Shown: positions 18,824 to 28,757, counted from the first letter of the stretch. The stretch: 38,400 bases of DNA from Patescibacteria group bacterium (GCA_025449635.1 JANWIZ010000044.1:1-38400), one strand, 5' to 3'. The notes: generated by a model not told the origin, from the sequence alone. Program-made: numbers and translations.

Positions 18824-19465
18824 TTAGGACCTTGTTAAAAGAACGATTTGTGTCTCTTCTGGGAGTTTATCAGCTGCCATACTGAGTTTTGGCAAACTTT
18901 CGACATTTTCCTTACCCATTTCTTTAAGAAATTTTTCTGGACCCTCAAGCTCAGCAATTTTTGTTTCCTCGTTTTTGAAATGCATTGGAATAATTATTTT
19001 TGGTTCAAGTTGTGAAGCAATTTTTGAAGCTTGCGCCCCATCGATAGTAAAATACCCACCAACAGGAATCAAAAGAATATCGACATTACCGATTTCCTCA
19101 ATTTGCTCTGAGGTTAAACTTTCCTGCCCCAAGTCTCCCAGATGTGCGATATTTATCTTGTCGATTTTGATATTGTAAATGGTATTTTTACCACGCTCAC
19201 TACCTTGTTTGGTATCATGGGAAGAAGCTACTCCAACAACCTCAACCCCTTTAACCTCGTACTCACCTGGACCTTTGATAATAAACGGGCTGCCGGCAAC
19301 ATTTGCCTCAGCATTATGGTCAAAATGATCATGGGTAATGGTCACTATATCTGATTCGGTTTTTGGAAATTTGATACCAATGGATTCATCAAATGGATCA
19401 GTAACTACTGTAGCAGTCTTACCTTTGATTTTAAATGAAGCATGTCCGAGAAAAACTATTTCCAT
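18824..19465 (-). CDS. Metallo-beta-lactamase-fold hydrolase (UPF0173-like)
   Basis: THDHFDHNAE; IAHLGDLGQ; DILLIPVGGYFTIDG; IPMHFKNE. Confidence 0.88.
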   Translation of the reverse strand: MEIVFLGHASFKIKGKTATVVTDPFDESIGIKFPKTESDIVTITHDHFDHNAEANVAGSPFIIKGPGEYEVKGVEVVGVASSHDTKQGSERGKNTIYNIKIDKINIAHLGDLGQESLTSEQIEEIGNVDILLIPVGGYFTIDGAQASKIASQLEPKIIIPMHFKNEETKIAELEGPEKFLKEMGKENVESLPKLSMAADKLPEETQIVLLTRS

Positions 19466-19597
19466 AAAAGTTAGTTTGAGATTTTAAGTTTCTAGATATT
19501 AACAAGGATTTTAAGCAAATGCAATTGACTAATAGCCCGTAGTTACTAGTCAAAGTTGAAAAAAGACTATCTTAATGCTAGGCTTTTTATTTGACTT

Positions 19598-20026
19598 ATG
19601 GATAATGAAGAAACTACTCGTAAGTTTACCTTACCAAAACTCTTTTTAGGTCTTTTGCTTGGTTTTGCAACTGTCGGAATTTTCATTTTATTAATTACTT
19701 TTTATTTAAATGCTAGATCTACTAACGATTTTTCCATTAAACCCAAAGTTTTTGAACTTTCGATTTCTTCTCCCAAAGAAAATATAGCAGTTAGTCAAAA
19801 GGAAATTCAAGTTACAGGCCGAACGGGAAAAGATTCAGTTGTCACAATATCCTCAGACTCTGAAACAAAAACAATTGAAACCAGAAACTCTCTCTTTTCC
19901 ACAAAGCTTACCTTAAGAGAAGGGCTAAATGTCATTCGTTTCAGCGCGTTTGATATCAAAACTGGTGAATCTCAAGTTACGAACCGCCAAATTCTTTACC
20001 TAGAGAGTGAGCTGATCAATCTATGA
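19598..20026 (+). CDS. Membrane-anchored Ig-like/beta-sandwich domain protein
   Basis: N-terminal TM; ISSPKENIAVSQKEIQVTGRTGKDSVVTIS...LREGLNVIRFSAFD. Confidence 0.6.
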   Translation: MDNEETTRKFTLPKLFLGLLLGFATVGIFILLITFYLNARSTNDFSIKPKVFELSISSPKENIAVSQKEIQVTGRTGKDSVVTISSDSETKTIETRNSLFSTKLTLREGLNVIRFSAFDIKTGESQVTNRQILYLESELINL

Positions 20027-20718
20027 AAAAATTTTTGAAATCATTTTTAATTATCTTGTTTTTAGCAGTTTTGTCTACAGAATTTGTCTTTGCACAAGAT
20101 GATACTGAAATCAGACTTCAACAGATCGAAACCAAAATGGCTACCAAAAGTACCAAAACCACTACAGTGAGCAGTAAGGTGGCTAACCAGAAAGCTATTA
20201 CTTTCATTGAAGGCTCGGTATTAACAATCTCAGCAAATGTATTAACAATTTCTTCAAAAAAAGATTTGAAAACTATCTACACTAGTGACAGTACTAAGTT
20301 TATTAATATTGATTCAGGTGGAAAAAAACTGGTTGGTTTTGGCGATATCAAAGTCAATGACACTATTTTGGTAGTCGGGGTGCCTCCAGCTTCTTCAACA
20401 GGATCAGCAAAGTTAATAATTCGTGATTCTAACAAAGTAGTAAAAAACTTCTCAATTCTCGGCAAAATAGCCACGCTTAAAGAAAATACTCTGACACTAG
20501 GTCACTTCTCAAGATCCGATTTGCCAAATTTCACTATAAATCTAACAACAGATAATATAATTTCTTCAAGCAAAAACAAGACTCTCGATCGAAGTACTCT
20601 TATCACAGGTCAATTCGCAATCATTACAGGAATTATTGACGATAAAGGAAGTTTTTCAAGCAAGCAGATATTTCTACCGAACTACAAAACAAAAACCGCT
20701 ACCATTTCTGGCCAATAA
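20023..20718 (+). CDS. Secreted DUF5666-like beta-rich hypothetical protein
   Basis: Signal peptide; repeated ITFIEGSVLTIS.../FSILGKIATLKENTLTL units; ATGA overlap with the upstream gene. Confidence 0.6.
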   Translation: MKKFLKSFLIILFLAVLSTEFVFAQDDTEIRLQQIETKMATKSTKTTTVSSKVANQKAITFIEGSVLTISANVLTISSKKDLKTIYTSDSTKFINIDSGGKKLVGFGDIKVNDTILVVGVPPASSTGSAKLIIRDSNKVVKNFSILGKIATLKENTLTLGHFSRSDLPNFTINLTTDNIISSSKNKTLDRSTLITGQFAIITGIIDDKGSFSSKQIFLPNYKTKTATISGQ

Positions 20719-20765
20719 CTCATCTTGTAAAACTTCTTAAGTCACTATCTTTTAAACTTGTCTGT

Positions 20766-20771
20766 TATAAT
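20766..20771 (+). promoter_or_regulatory. -10 box for leaderless hisS transcript
   Basis: TATAAT followed by 7 nt and ATG at 20779; -35 poor. Confidence 0.5.
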
Positions 20772-20778
20772 TGTGAGC

Positions 20779-22002
20779 ATGGGAAAGGTTGCCGTCAACA
20801 CACCCAAAGGTTTCCGTGACTTTTTGGGAGAAGATGCAAGGCTTCGTCAGAATTTAATAGGTAAATTTGTTACTTCATTTGAACGGTTTGGCTTTGAACC
20901 GTTGCTTACCCCTGCTCTGGAATACGCTGAAATTCTCAAAGGCAAATATGGTGAGGAAGAAAAGTTGATTTATGAGTTTGAAGATCGCGGGGGTCGCCAA
21001 GTTGCCTTACGTTACGATCAAACTGTTCCACTCGCTCGAATAGTTGCCCAGTATCCAAACCTTACCAAACCGTACAAACGCTACCAAATTCAGCCTGTCT
21101 GGAGAGCCGAAAACCCTCAGAAAGGACGTTATCGTGAGTTCCTTCAGGTTGATATTGATACCGCTGGTTCAGATTCTCTTCTAGCTGACAGCGAGATCAT
21201 TGCTTGTATCATTTCCACTCTTGAGGAAATTGGCTTTTCTAGCTTTACTGTGAAAATTAACGATCGGGAGATTTTTTCAGGTATACCAAATAGCGCTATT
21301 TCCGCAATAGATAAGCTAGACAAAATCGGCGAAGAAGGGGTTATCGCTTTGCTAAAAAACCAGAGTTTTAGCGAGTTTCAGGCAAAAGACCTGCTCAAGA
21401 AAGTCACTGAAAGTGTCCCGACTGAACGGGTTAACAATTTATTTGAAATCTTAACCAATATGGGAGTTAGTAATTCCCGTTACGCTTTTGATCCCTCACT
21501 CGCCCGAGGTTTGGACTACTATACTGGTTTGATTTTTGAGGTTGAGATCGAAGGTTACACTAGCGGTAGTGTCGGTGGCGGTGGACGCTACGACCGTTTG
21601 GTTGGTACTTTTTCAGAATCAAATGTGCCAGCAGTTGGCTTTTCATTTGGTTTTGACCGAATTATTGAAGCGTTAAAAGAGCAAAATTCTAATTCTTTAG
21701 CAGTAAACGGATCTCAAGTACTTGTAACTATTTTTAATGAAGATTTACTTAAGACCTCTCTAGAGACGGTTAGCTTTCTCCGTAACAACGGTCTAAACAC
21801 AGAACTATATCTCGATCCTAAAGCTAAACTAGATAAACAACTAAAATACGCGGATAATAAAAAAATCCCGTTCGTTTTGATCATTGGTCCAAACGAAAAA
21901 GAAAAAGAATTGGTTAATATCAAAGATTTGAAAAATGCCAAGCAAGAACAAATCAAACTTAAAGATGTTATTTCTTTCATTGACGCTAAAAGCTCACTTT
22001 AA
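20779..22002 (+). CDS. hisS: Histidyl-tRNA synthetase
   Basis: TPKGFRDFL; RYDQTVPLAR; RYQIQPVWRAE; LARGLDYYTGLIFE; GGGGRYDRL; ATG 20779 preferred over track start 20758. Confidence 0.95.
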   Translation: MGKVAVNTPKGFRDFLGEDARLRQNLIGKFVTSFERFGFEPLLTPALEYAEILKGKYGEEEKLIYEFEDRGGRQVALRYDQTVPLARIVAQYPNLTKPYKRYQIQPVWRAENPQKGRYREFLQVDIDTAGSDSLLADSEIIACIISTLEEIGFSSFTVKINDREIFSGIPNSAISAIDKLDKIGEEGVIALLKNQSFSEFQAKDLLKKVTESVPTERVNNLFEILTNMGVSNSRYAFDPSLARGLDYYTGLIFEVEIEGYTSGSVGGGGRYDRLVGTFSESNVPAVGFSFGFDRIIEALKEQNSNSLAVNGSQVLVTIFNEDLLKTSLETVSFLRNNGLNTELYLDPKAKLDKQLKYADNKKIPFVLIIGPNEKEKELVNIKDLKNAKQEQIKLKDVISFIDAKSSL

Positions 22003-22009
22003 GTATAAT
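21980..22009 (+). promoter_or_regulatory. Promoter for leaderless 22017 gene
   Basis: TTGACG (21980-21985), 18-nt spacer, TATAAT (22004-22009), 7 nt to ATG. Confidence 0.65.
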
Positions 22010-22016
22010 GTTCTAA

Positions 22017-23765
22017 ATGCCTGAACCTGTCCCAAGCCCAATGCCCAATAGCCAAGATTCTACCTCTACTCCTTCAACTGGAACTATAAATTTTTATACC
22101 CAAGACTTAAATCAACTCAAACAATCAGTTGAGAAATTTAAAGCGACCGGTCAAGTTGACCCCGGTGAACTTGATTTTGCCAAAAAGGAAATCTTACCTA
22201 AAATTGGACTCAAAAGTGAAGAGATAGATGATTTGGGACCAGTTGGAGTCATGGTCAGACTACAAAACGAAATTGAGAAAGGTTCGCTTGGAGATCTCGG
22301 CAATAAACCTAACACTGAAGAGAAGGACTCCACCGTAAATGTGGAGACTAGTACACCAAAACCAAACGGTACACTACCTCCAAAACAAGGAGCTGAAGCG
22401 TCTTTGCCAGAAACTTTAACAAATAGTGATATAAAAGAGTTGACCCAAAATCTCAGTAGTGAAATTGATCAGGAAATAAAGCGCCAAATCGCCGAGAAAC
22501 ATGCTCTCGATCTAGCTCAGGAAAAAATTGATAAAGTCTTAAGCAGTGACGAATCAAAACCCCTCGAACAACCTGTGGTTGAAGAAAAAATACAACCAGT
22601 CCCAGCAGCAATTCCAAACGAGAAAAAAATTGAGGTTCGAACAGAACCGTCTCCAATCCCTGATGAAATCGTGGCAAGCTTAGACCCCTTAGCTCAAAGT
22701 GTTGAACACGCCTTAAAGAATTTGAAAGAAGGTAGCAAAGTTGGCAGTGAGTGGGAGCTCAAAAAAATACTGACAACAAGTTTTGGCAATAATAAATCTC
22801 CGTTCTATGAACTTGAAAACCAGGAGGGAGCAAAATGGACGCTGAGCCCTGAAGAAATGAAAGACGCACTACGTTCGCAGATTTTAGCTGATCAAAAAGA
22901 AAAGGAAATTAAAGATGAAAAACCAACACTTGGAGTTTCGAAAATACAACACCCAGCACTGCACCCAATCGAAGCTAAAAAATTAGTTTCAAACGTAATT
23001 ACCAAACCGCTCGAGCAAATTATTAAAACCGTTCGAAAGGAAAATCCACCAAAACTTCCAATTGAAGACAAAACGGGGATCAAAAAGATCAAAATTGATT
23101 TACCAGAAACAAAACATCACGAAGACAAACCAATAGTTATTGCTGAAAAGCCCTTAGAAAAGCAAGTTGTTAATAAACCTCCTCTCCACCAAACCGAGGA
23201 GCACAAATCCAATGTAACTATCGAGTCTACAAACCTAAGCCAAAAGCAAATCGATTTTATTGCCAAAGTTCATTCTGATAAAGACAGCTGGCGCGCTTTT
23301 ACCTCTTTCAATGCAGAACAGTGGGGTAACGTTAATCAACTTTACAAAGACGGTAAATTGATTGATCTAGGAATCGATGCTCACCCGTTGATCGATAAAT
23401 TGACTGACCCAGAATTTACAGAAACTATCGATATTCGCAAAGGTGATACTTTTAGCAAAATTTTAGAGGATGCTGGCTACAATTTGTCTTACACTGCGGA
23501 TGACTCAAAAATCATTGGCTCTCATTTAATTGCAAACCATCAGTTTCTAATTGAAGCTTCAAAAAAAGCCGAGGTTAGCGGTTTTACGACTAGTAATGTC
23601 CCAACCGATAAGGAGATCATTGATCTGATACACGCAGCTCAAAACGGTAATCATGAAGCCTTTTACCAACTGCAAGAACCTTTTCATCAACTACCTGTTA
23701 ACGGTAAGTTCAGAGTGGTTAAGCCCAATAATTTAGAGGAACTTAAAAGTTTCTTTAGAAAGTAA
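22017..23765 (+). CDS. Large hypothetical protein with low-complexity middle and small C-terminal domains
   Basis: 582-aa uninterrupted ORF with its own promoter; C-terminal IDIRKGDTFSKILEDAGYN region loosely LysM-like. Confidence 0.7.
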   Translation: MPEPVPSPMPNSQDSTSTPSTGTINFYTQDLNQLKQSVEKFKATGQVDPGELDFAKKEILPKIGLKSEEIDDLGPVGVMVRLQNEIEKGSLGDLGNKPNTEEKDSTVNVETSTPKPNGTLPPKQGAEASLPETLTNSDIKELTQNLSSEIDQEIKRQIAEKHALDLAQEKIDKVLSSDESKPLEQPVVEEKIQPVPAAIPNEKKIEVRTEPSPIPDEIVASLDPLAQSVEHALKNLKEGSKVGSEWELKKILTTSFGNNKSPFYELENQEGAKWTLSPEEMKDALRSQILADQKEKEIKDEKPTLGVSKIQHPALHPIEAKKLVSNVITKPLEQIIKTVRKENPPKLPIEDKTGIKKIKIDLPETKHHEDKPIVIAEKPLEKQVVNKPPLHQTEEHKSNVTIESTNLSQKQIDFIAKVHSDKDSWRAFTSFNAEQWGNVNQLYKDGKLIDLGIDAHPLIDKLTDPEFTETIDIRKGDTFSKILEDAGYNLSYTADDSKIIGSHLIANHQFLIEASKKAEVSGFTTSNVPTDKEIIDLIHAAQNGNHEAFYQLQEPFHQLPVNGKFRVVKPNNLEELKSFFRK

Positions 23766-23773
23766 TTTTTCCA

Positions 23774-24691
23774 ATGGACAAAAAAACACTTGGAGTGATT
23801 GTCTTGCTAATAACTGCTGTCATTTGGGGTTTAACTTTACCTTTAATGAAAGCAAATTTGACAGTTATTCCCCCACTAACTATAGCTTTTTTAAGATTTT
23901 TAATAGCGAGTGCGTTAGCTTTACTTTTCAGTGAACTAAAGGGTCTGAAACTTAAAGATGTAGCTTTGATCGGTCTTTGTGCAGTTTTTGGAATTAGTTT
24001 GCATATTGGTTTACTTTTAATTGGTTTGCGAAATACGAGTGCAGTTGATGCCACCTTTTTACTAGCTTTGAGCCCAATTGTTACTTCTTTTCTGGCAGTT
24101 TTAACTTTGTCTGAAAAAATCAGCACCGCTCATTTAGTCGGTTTGTTTGCTGCTTTTTTTGGTACTTTTATCTACATTGTTCTACCTGATCTAAAAAACC
24201 TCGATACAGCAATTAATTTAGGCGGTAATTTACTAATTCTTGGTTCTCTATTAACTGGGGGTATTTATATAATCGGTTCTAAAAAGCTCTTTGAAACCTA
24301 TCACCCTTCATCCATTGCCGCTGTTTCATTTATCGTCGGTATGATATCTTTCTTTCCTGGAGCAATTGTAGAATATGTACAAAACCCAGTTTGGGTTGGT
24401 CAGGTTTCACTTTTCAATGTTATTTCAATTCTGTTCTTAGGTATTTTTTCCTCTTTTATTGCTTTCTTAGCCTTTGAGTGGGGTTTATCTAAGGTAGCAG
24501 TTCATGTAAATTCTACTATCAGTTATCTGACACCAATAGTTTCAATTCTGGTTGCAACTACTTTCTTGGGAGAGCAAATTCACAGTACATTTTTGCTAAG
24601 CGTTGGCTTTATAGCTATTGGTATTTTTCTGGTCTCCAAACATCAGCCACAATTACACCCTCATTTTCACAGTCGTACTCACAGAGTTTAA
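23774..24691 (+). CDS. EamA/DMT-superfamily transporter
   Basis: About 10 TM helices; VIWGLTLPLMK; second-half repeat ending in SILVATTFLGEQ. Confidence 0.88.
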   Translation: MDKKTLGVIVLLITAVIWGLTLPLMKANLTVIPPLTIAFLRFLIASALALLFSELKGLKLKDVALIGLCAVFGISLHIGLLLIGLRNTSAVDATFLLALSPIVTSFLAVLTLSEKISTAHLVGLFAAFFGTFIYIVLPDLKNLDTAINLGGNLLILGSLLTGGIYIIGSKKLFETYHPSSIAAVSFIVGMISFFPGAIVEYVQNPVWVGQVSLFNVISILFLGIFSSFIAFLAFEWGLSKVAVHVNSTISYLTPIVSILVATTFLGEQIHSTFLLSVGFIAIGIFLVSKHQPQLHPHFHSRTHRV

Positions 24692-24699
24692 CAATATTC

Positions 24700-24728
24700 T
24701 TGATTGAACCTCAATTTTGTGCTATTAT
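24700..24728 (+). promoter_or_regulatory. Promoter for rpmE with very short leader
   Basis: TTGATT (24700-24705), 17-nt spacer, TATTAT (24723-24728); ATG at 24740. Confidence 0.6.
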
Positions 24729-24739
24729 CCATCTCTGTT

Positions 24740-25090
24740 ATGGAAAACGAGACCGCAACTGCATCTGCAGAAGCCGAAATCAAAATTGAAAAACAAGAAT
24801 CAGTAAAGCAGCCAAGCACGATTAATTACTTTGAAGCGGCGAAGATTACCTGTGCTTGCGGAAATACTTTTACCACCGGCTCAACCAAGCCAGAGATTCG
24901 AGTTGAAATCTGCAATAATTGCCACCCCTTCTTTACAGGTCAAGAAAAATTTGTTGATACAGAAGGAAGAGTTGAACGCTTCCAAAGATTGAGTGCAGCT
25001 AAAAAAGAGCCTAAGGCAAAAAAAGAAATCGAGAAAAAATCCGAACAGCCTAAAACTCTAAAAGAGATGCTCATGTCCTTAGACAAATAA
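24740..25090 (+). CDS. rpmE: 50S ribosomal protein L31 with N- and C-terminal extensions
   Basis: [51 protein letters not shown] 24740 preferred over track start. Confidence 0.9.
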   Translation: MENETATASAEAEIKIEKQESVKQPSTINYFEAAKITCACGNTFTTGSTKPEIRVEICNNCHPFFTGQEKFVDTEGRVERFQRLSAAKKEPKAKKEIEKKSEQPKTLKEMLMSLDK

Positions 25091-25148
25091 CCTGTTTTAA
25101 AAACTCATCCCTCAAACTCCGTTTTTGATACAATCATTCTAACAAACC

Positions 25149-26093
25149 ATGGATTATTTAAAAGAGCAAATACAAAAACTAGAACAAAGAATTGCAGAAG
25201 CTAAGATTCTTCTTTCTGATACCGAACTAGCACCTTTGGCTGAAAGCGAGATAGCAAAACTCGAAGAAGAAAAAAAGTCCTTGGAATCTTCTCATGCAAA
25301 ATCCTCTCAAAGTGATTCTGAGTCTATAGATTCTCACAACTCTATTCTTGAGATTCGAGCTGCCGCTGGTGGTGATGAAGCGGGGCTGTTTGCCAGCGCT
25401 TTATATCGAATGTATACCCGGTTCGCAACGCTCAAAGGCTGGAAAGTTGAACAACTTTCAATCAATGAAGGTGGCATAGGTAACCTCAAAGAGGTAGTGG
25501 CAAAAATAACTGGAAAAGATTCGTATGGATTACTAAAGTTTGAAAGTGGGGTTCATCGCGTTCAGAGAGTTCCCGAAACCGAAAGTTCTGGACGAATTCA
25601 TACTTCGACAATAACTGTAGCCGTCCTACCAGAACTTGAAGATAAAGATTTTCATATAAATGAGTCTGACCTGAAGATCGATACTTTTCATGCTAGTGGT
25701 CATGGTGGTCAAAATGTTCAAAAAGTAGAAACTGCTGTCCGTATCACTCATATCCCAACAGGCACGATTGCTAGCTGTCAAACTGAAAGGTCACAATTTC
25801 AAAACAAGGAAAAGGCTTTGGCTATTGTACGATCAAGAGTTTATGAAGCCGAGCAGGAAAGAAAAATGTCGGCTATCGCTAAGGATCGCAAACTTCAAGT
25901 TGGTACTGGCGATCGAAGCGAAAAAATTCGAACCTACAACTACCCACAAGACCGTATCACAGACCATAGAATTTCTAAATCTTGGCACAATATAGAGGAA
26001 ATACTTGATGGATCTCTTGAACAACTTTTATCCGACCTTCAGAAAGCTAACGAAGAAAGCAGTGGTGATGTTGACAATAGCTCAAGCTCTTAA
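25149..26093 (+). CDS. prfA: Peptide chain release factor 1
   Basis: [17 protein letters not shown] (PxT); [20 protein letters not shown] (GGQ); [16 protein letters not shown]. Confidence 0.94.
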   Translation: MDYLKEQIQKLEQRIAEAKILLSDTELAPLAESEIAKLEEEKKSLESSHAKSSQSDSESIDSHNSILEIRAAAGGDEAGLFASALYRMYTRFATLKGWKVEQLSINEGGIGNLKEVVAKITGKDSYGLLKFESGVHRVQRVPETESSGRIHTSTITVAVLPELEDKDFHINESDLKIDTFHASGHGGQNVQKVETAVRITHIPTGTIASCQTERSQFQNKEKALAIVRSRVYEAEQERKMSAIAKDRKLQVGTGDRSEKIRTYNYPQDRITDHRISKSWHNIEEILDGSLEQLLSDLQKANEESSGDVDNSSSS

Positions 26094-26823
26094 AAACTCA
26101 AAGATTCCTTTGGTTGAAGCCGAGATTATACTCGCTTTTTTATTAAAGAAAGACCGTAGCTACCTCAATGCTTATTCTGAGCAGAAGTTATTACCTCAAA
26201 CTAAAACTCTATTTCAGAACTTTGTAAAACGCCGCAAAAGCAGCGAACCATTAGCTTATATTCTCGGTTTTAAAGAGTTCTTTGGACTTAAATTTATTGT
26301 AAACAATTCTGTTTTAATCCCAAGACCAGAAACAGAAGAAATGGTGATGAAGGCGCTTTCGTTTATTAAAACTAAGAAAAACCCACTTGTAGCTGATGTT
26401 GGAACTGGATCAGGCTGTATTGCTATAGCAATCGGAAAGAGCAACCCAAACTCAATTGTATTAGCAAGCGATGTCTCAACTGCGGCTCTCAATATGGCGC
26501 GAAAGAATGCGAAATTGAATAATGTCACTAATATTGAGTTTAGGAAGCAAGATTTGCTCTCTGGGTCAAAAGAAAAATTTGATTTAATTGTTTCAAATTT
26601 GCCGTATATACCAACTTCAAAATGGCGCCGGTTGGAAAAAAATATTAAAACTTTCGAGCCTAGACTGGCACTCGATTCGGGAGAAAATAGCATGCAGATT
26701 TACAATAGGCTTTTCAAGCAAGCTGTCGGTAAGTTAAGAAAAAACGGGAAACTTTTTTATGAGTTAGACGGAAAAGTTATTGAACTTTCGGCGGACGATC
26801 TAGCGGAAACGGCTCGGGAATAA
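26068..26823 (+). CDS. prmC: Release factor glutamine methyltransferase
   Basis: [34 protein letters not shown]; overlaps the end of prfA. Confidence 0.9.
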   Translation: MLTIAQALKNSKIPLVEAEIILAFLLKKDRSYLNAYSEQKLLPQTKTLFQNFVKRRKSSEPLAYILGFKEFFGLKFIVNNSVLIPRPETEEMVMKALSFIKTKKNPLVADVGTGSGCIAIAIGKSNPNSIVLASDVSTAALNMARKNAKLNNVTNIEFRKQDLLSGSKEKFDLIVSNLPYIPTSKWRRLEKNIKTFEPRLALDSGENSMQIYNRLFKQAVGKLRKNGKLFYELDGKVIELSADDLAETARE

Positions 26824-27472
26824 ATACATCCTCTTTTGGTTTTCTATTCTTTAGAACATACCAAGCTCCAAGAGCCAAAGCAATCACAATCAAAAGAAAA
26901 ATTGGTAGTGGATTAATTGGTTTTGAAGCAGCTTGCTTCCTTGCAGCCTCGATTTTCTCTGGACTCGCAGTTACCGAGTAGTTACCATTTTTTACTTCTG
27001 TGAGAGAATCCTTAGAACTTGTGTGCAAAACTACATTTGAGTCAGTTGTAGACCCGCTGGTAAAAGAAAGATCTACTCTCGTACCTCCAGTGTTTATGAC
27101 TTCAAAGATAGCTGTAAGAACCACGACTTCATTTGTTATCAAAAGTCCCTCTGCTGGCGAGATTGCAGACACTTTCAACTGCCCTCCGTCGACCACTTCT
27201 TTTGGATAATTCGAAAAGAAGGTTCCTTTCTTTACCTCCTTTACCTTCAAGGTTTTGGTTTCAAAGGTTAGTACAATATCGACACCATCTACCACTTCTC
27301 CATTGGCTTGAAGCACAACATCAACAACTAAATCCTTGCCTTCCTCAACATTCCCAAAAGGCGGGTTTAATACCAAACTTGAGGCTTGCACTAGGGACAA
27401 AATTGGTATGCTCAAGAAAATCAAACCAAGCAACGGAAGAAAAATAATTTTGAATAGCAGAATTAACTTCAT
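26777..27472 (-). CDS. Cohesin-domain protein with C-terminal TM anchor
   Basis: Signal peptide; GNVEEGKDLVVDVVLQANGEVVDGVDIVLTFETKTLKVKEVKKGTFF...; C-terminal TM LPIFLLIVIALALGAWYVL then KNRKPK. Confidence 0.8.
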   Translation of the reverse strand: MKLILLFKIIFLPLLGLIFLSIPILSLVQASSLVLNPPFGNVEEGKDLVVDVVLQANGEVVDGVDIVLTFETKTLKVKEVKKGTFFSNYPKEVVDGGQLKVSAISPAEGLLITNEVVVLTAIFEVINTGGTRVDLSFTSGSTTDSNVVLHTSSKDSLTEVKNGNYSVTASPEKIEAARKQAASKPINPLPIFLLIVIALALGAWYVLKNRKPKEDVFIPEPFPLDRPPKVQ

Positions 27473-27557
27473 TATTTTAAGTAATAATTTAAGTTTACCA
27501 AAAAAAATGAAGAATCTACAGAATCAATCACGAATAATTGTTTAAATAAGGTAATTT

Positions 27558-28739
27558 TTAATTAGCAGTATTTTCTGTCAGAGTTGCTGTTAGCTTTATT
27601 TTTTTCTTATCTCGATCTATCTCGATCGAAACTTTTTGACCAACCTTTAGTTTGTTCAAAATTGCAACTATGTCATTATTCTCATTTACGCTTTCCTCAT
27701 TTAATTTGGTGATAATATCTCCAGGAACAACCCCAGCTTTATCAGCTGGAGATCCGCTCACAACCCGTCTAACAAAAGCGCCTGCAGCAAGATTCTGAAC
27801 TTTTGCAACTGCTTGATCAATGATTTGGTAAGCAATACCGAGATAAGGCTTAATGATTCGCCCATCTTTCTTGTACTGATCCAAAATCTCCTTAACCTGA
27901 TTAATTGGAATAACAAAACCAATATTTTGTGCATTAGTTGAAACTGCAAAATTAACTCCGACGACTTTTCCAGATAGGTCTAAGAGTGGGCCTCCGGAAT
28001 TTCCGGGATTCAAGGCAGCATCTGTTTGAATAACATTTTGGAGGGTTTCTCTTCCTGAGGATTGATTGCTACAACTTCCACCACCTGCCGTTATCCCACG
28101 ACCAAGTCCAGAGACTACTCCAACAGTCACGCTATTCTGAAACTGACCCAAAGCATTTCCAATTGCGATTACTCTCTGTCCTGGTCGTAAAGAACTCGGG
28201 TCACTGCTACCAAACTCTAACGCTGGCAAGTCTTTGGCACTAACTTTTAATATAGCGATATCATTGGAAGGGTCAAGATCAATTTGCTTTACGTCATATG
28301 TTTTTTGATCCTTTGTAACAACTGCGTAATCATATTGGTTGTCACAAACAACATGGTTATTGGTTATTATGATTCCACTAGAATCCACAATAAATCCTGT
28401 ACCGATACCTTCTTGATCTGAAACTGAACCTCTATCTGGATCGAAACTAACGGTTTTGGCAACAATCGACACTACAGAAGCTGATGATTTTTCAACAACA
28501 TCGATAATTGCCGATTCTTCAACTGTACGAACAATTTTTTCGCCAAATTTTATACTTTCGGTTGTTTGGGGCTTTAGAAAACTAGGAATACTACTTTTGA
28601 AAGGTAGACTTTGATACCAAGTCGGATAAGATATTCCGATAATAATCCCAGCTAAAAGTCCACCGAATGCCAATACACCTATTCCAACAATAAAGATTAT
28701 TCTCTTATCAATTTTTTGATAGACAGATTTCAGTTCCAT
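27558..28739 (-). CDS. HtrA/DegP-like trypsin-PDZ serine protease
   Basis: ITNNHVV; DIAILKV; NPGNSGGPL; C-terminal PDZ (GSPADKAGVVPGDIITKLN). Confidence 0.93.
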   Translation of the reverse strand: MELKSVYQKIDKRIIFIVGIGVLAFGGLLAGIIIGISYPTWYQSLPFKSSIPSFLKPQTTESIKFGEKIVRTVEESAIIDVVEKSSASVVSIVAKTVSFDPDRGSVSDQEGIGTGFIVDSSGIIITNNHVVCDNQYDYAVVTKDQKTYDVKQIDLDPSNDIAILKVSAKDLPALEFGSSDPSSLRPGQRVIAIGNALGQFQNSVTVGVVSGLGRGITAGGGSCSNQSSGRETLQNVIQTDAALNPGNSGGPLLDLSGKVVGVNFAVSTNAQNIGFVIPINQVKEILDQYKKDGRIIKPYLGIAYQIIDQAVAKVQNLAAGAFVRRVVSGSPADKAGVVPGDIITKLNEESVNENNDIVAILNKLKVGQKVSIEIDRDKKKIKLTATLTENTAN

Positions 28740-28751
28740 TTTCGAATTTTT

Positions 28752-28757
28752 ATTATA
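28752..28757 (-). promoter_or_regulatory. -10 box for HtrA-like gene with very short leader
   Basis: TATAAT on minus strand, 12 nt before ATG. Confidence 0.45.
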
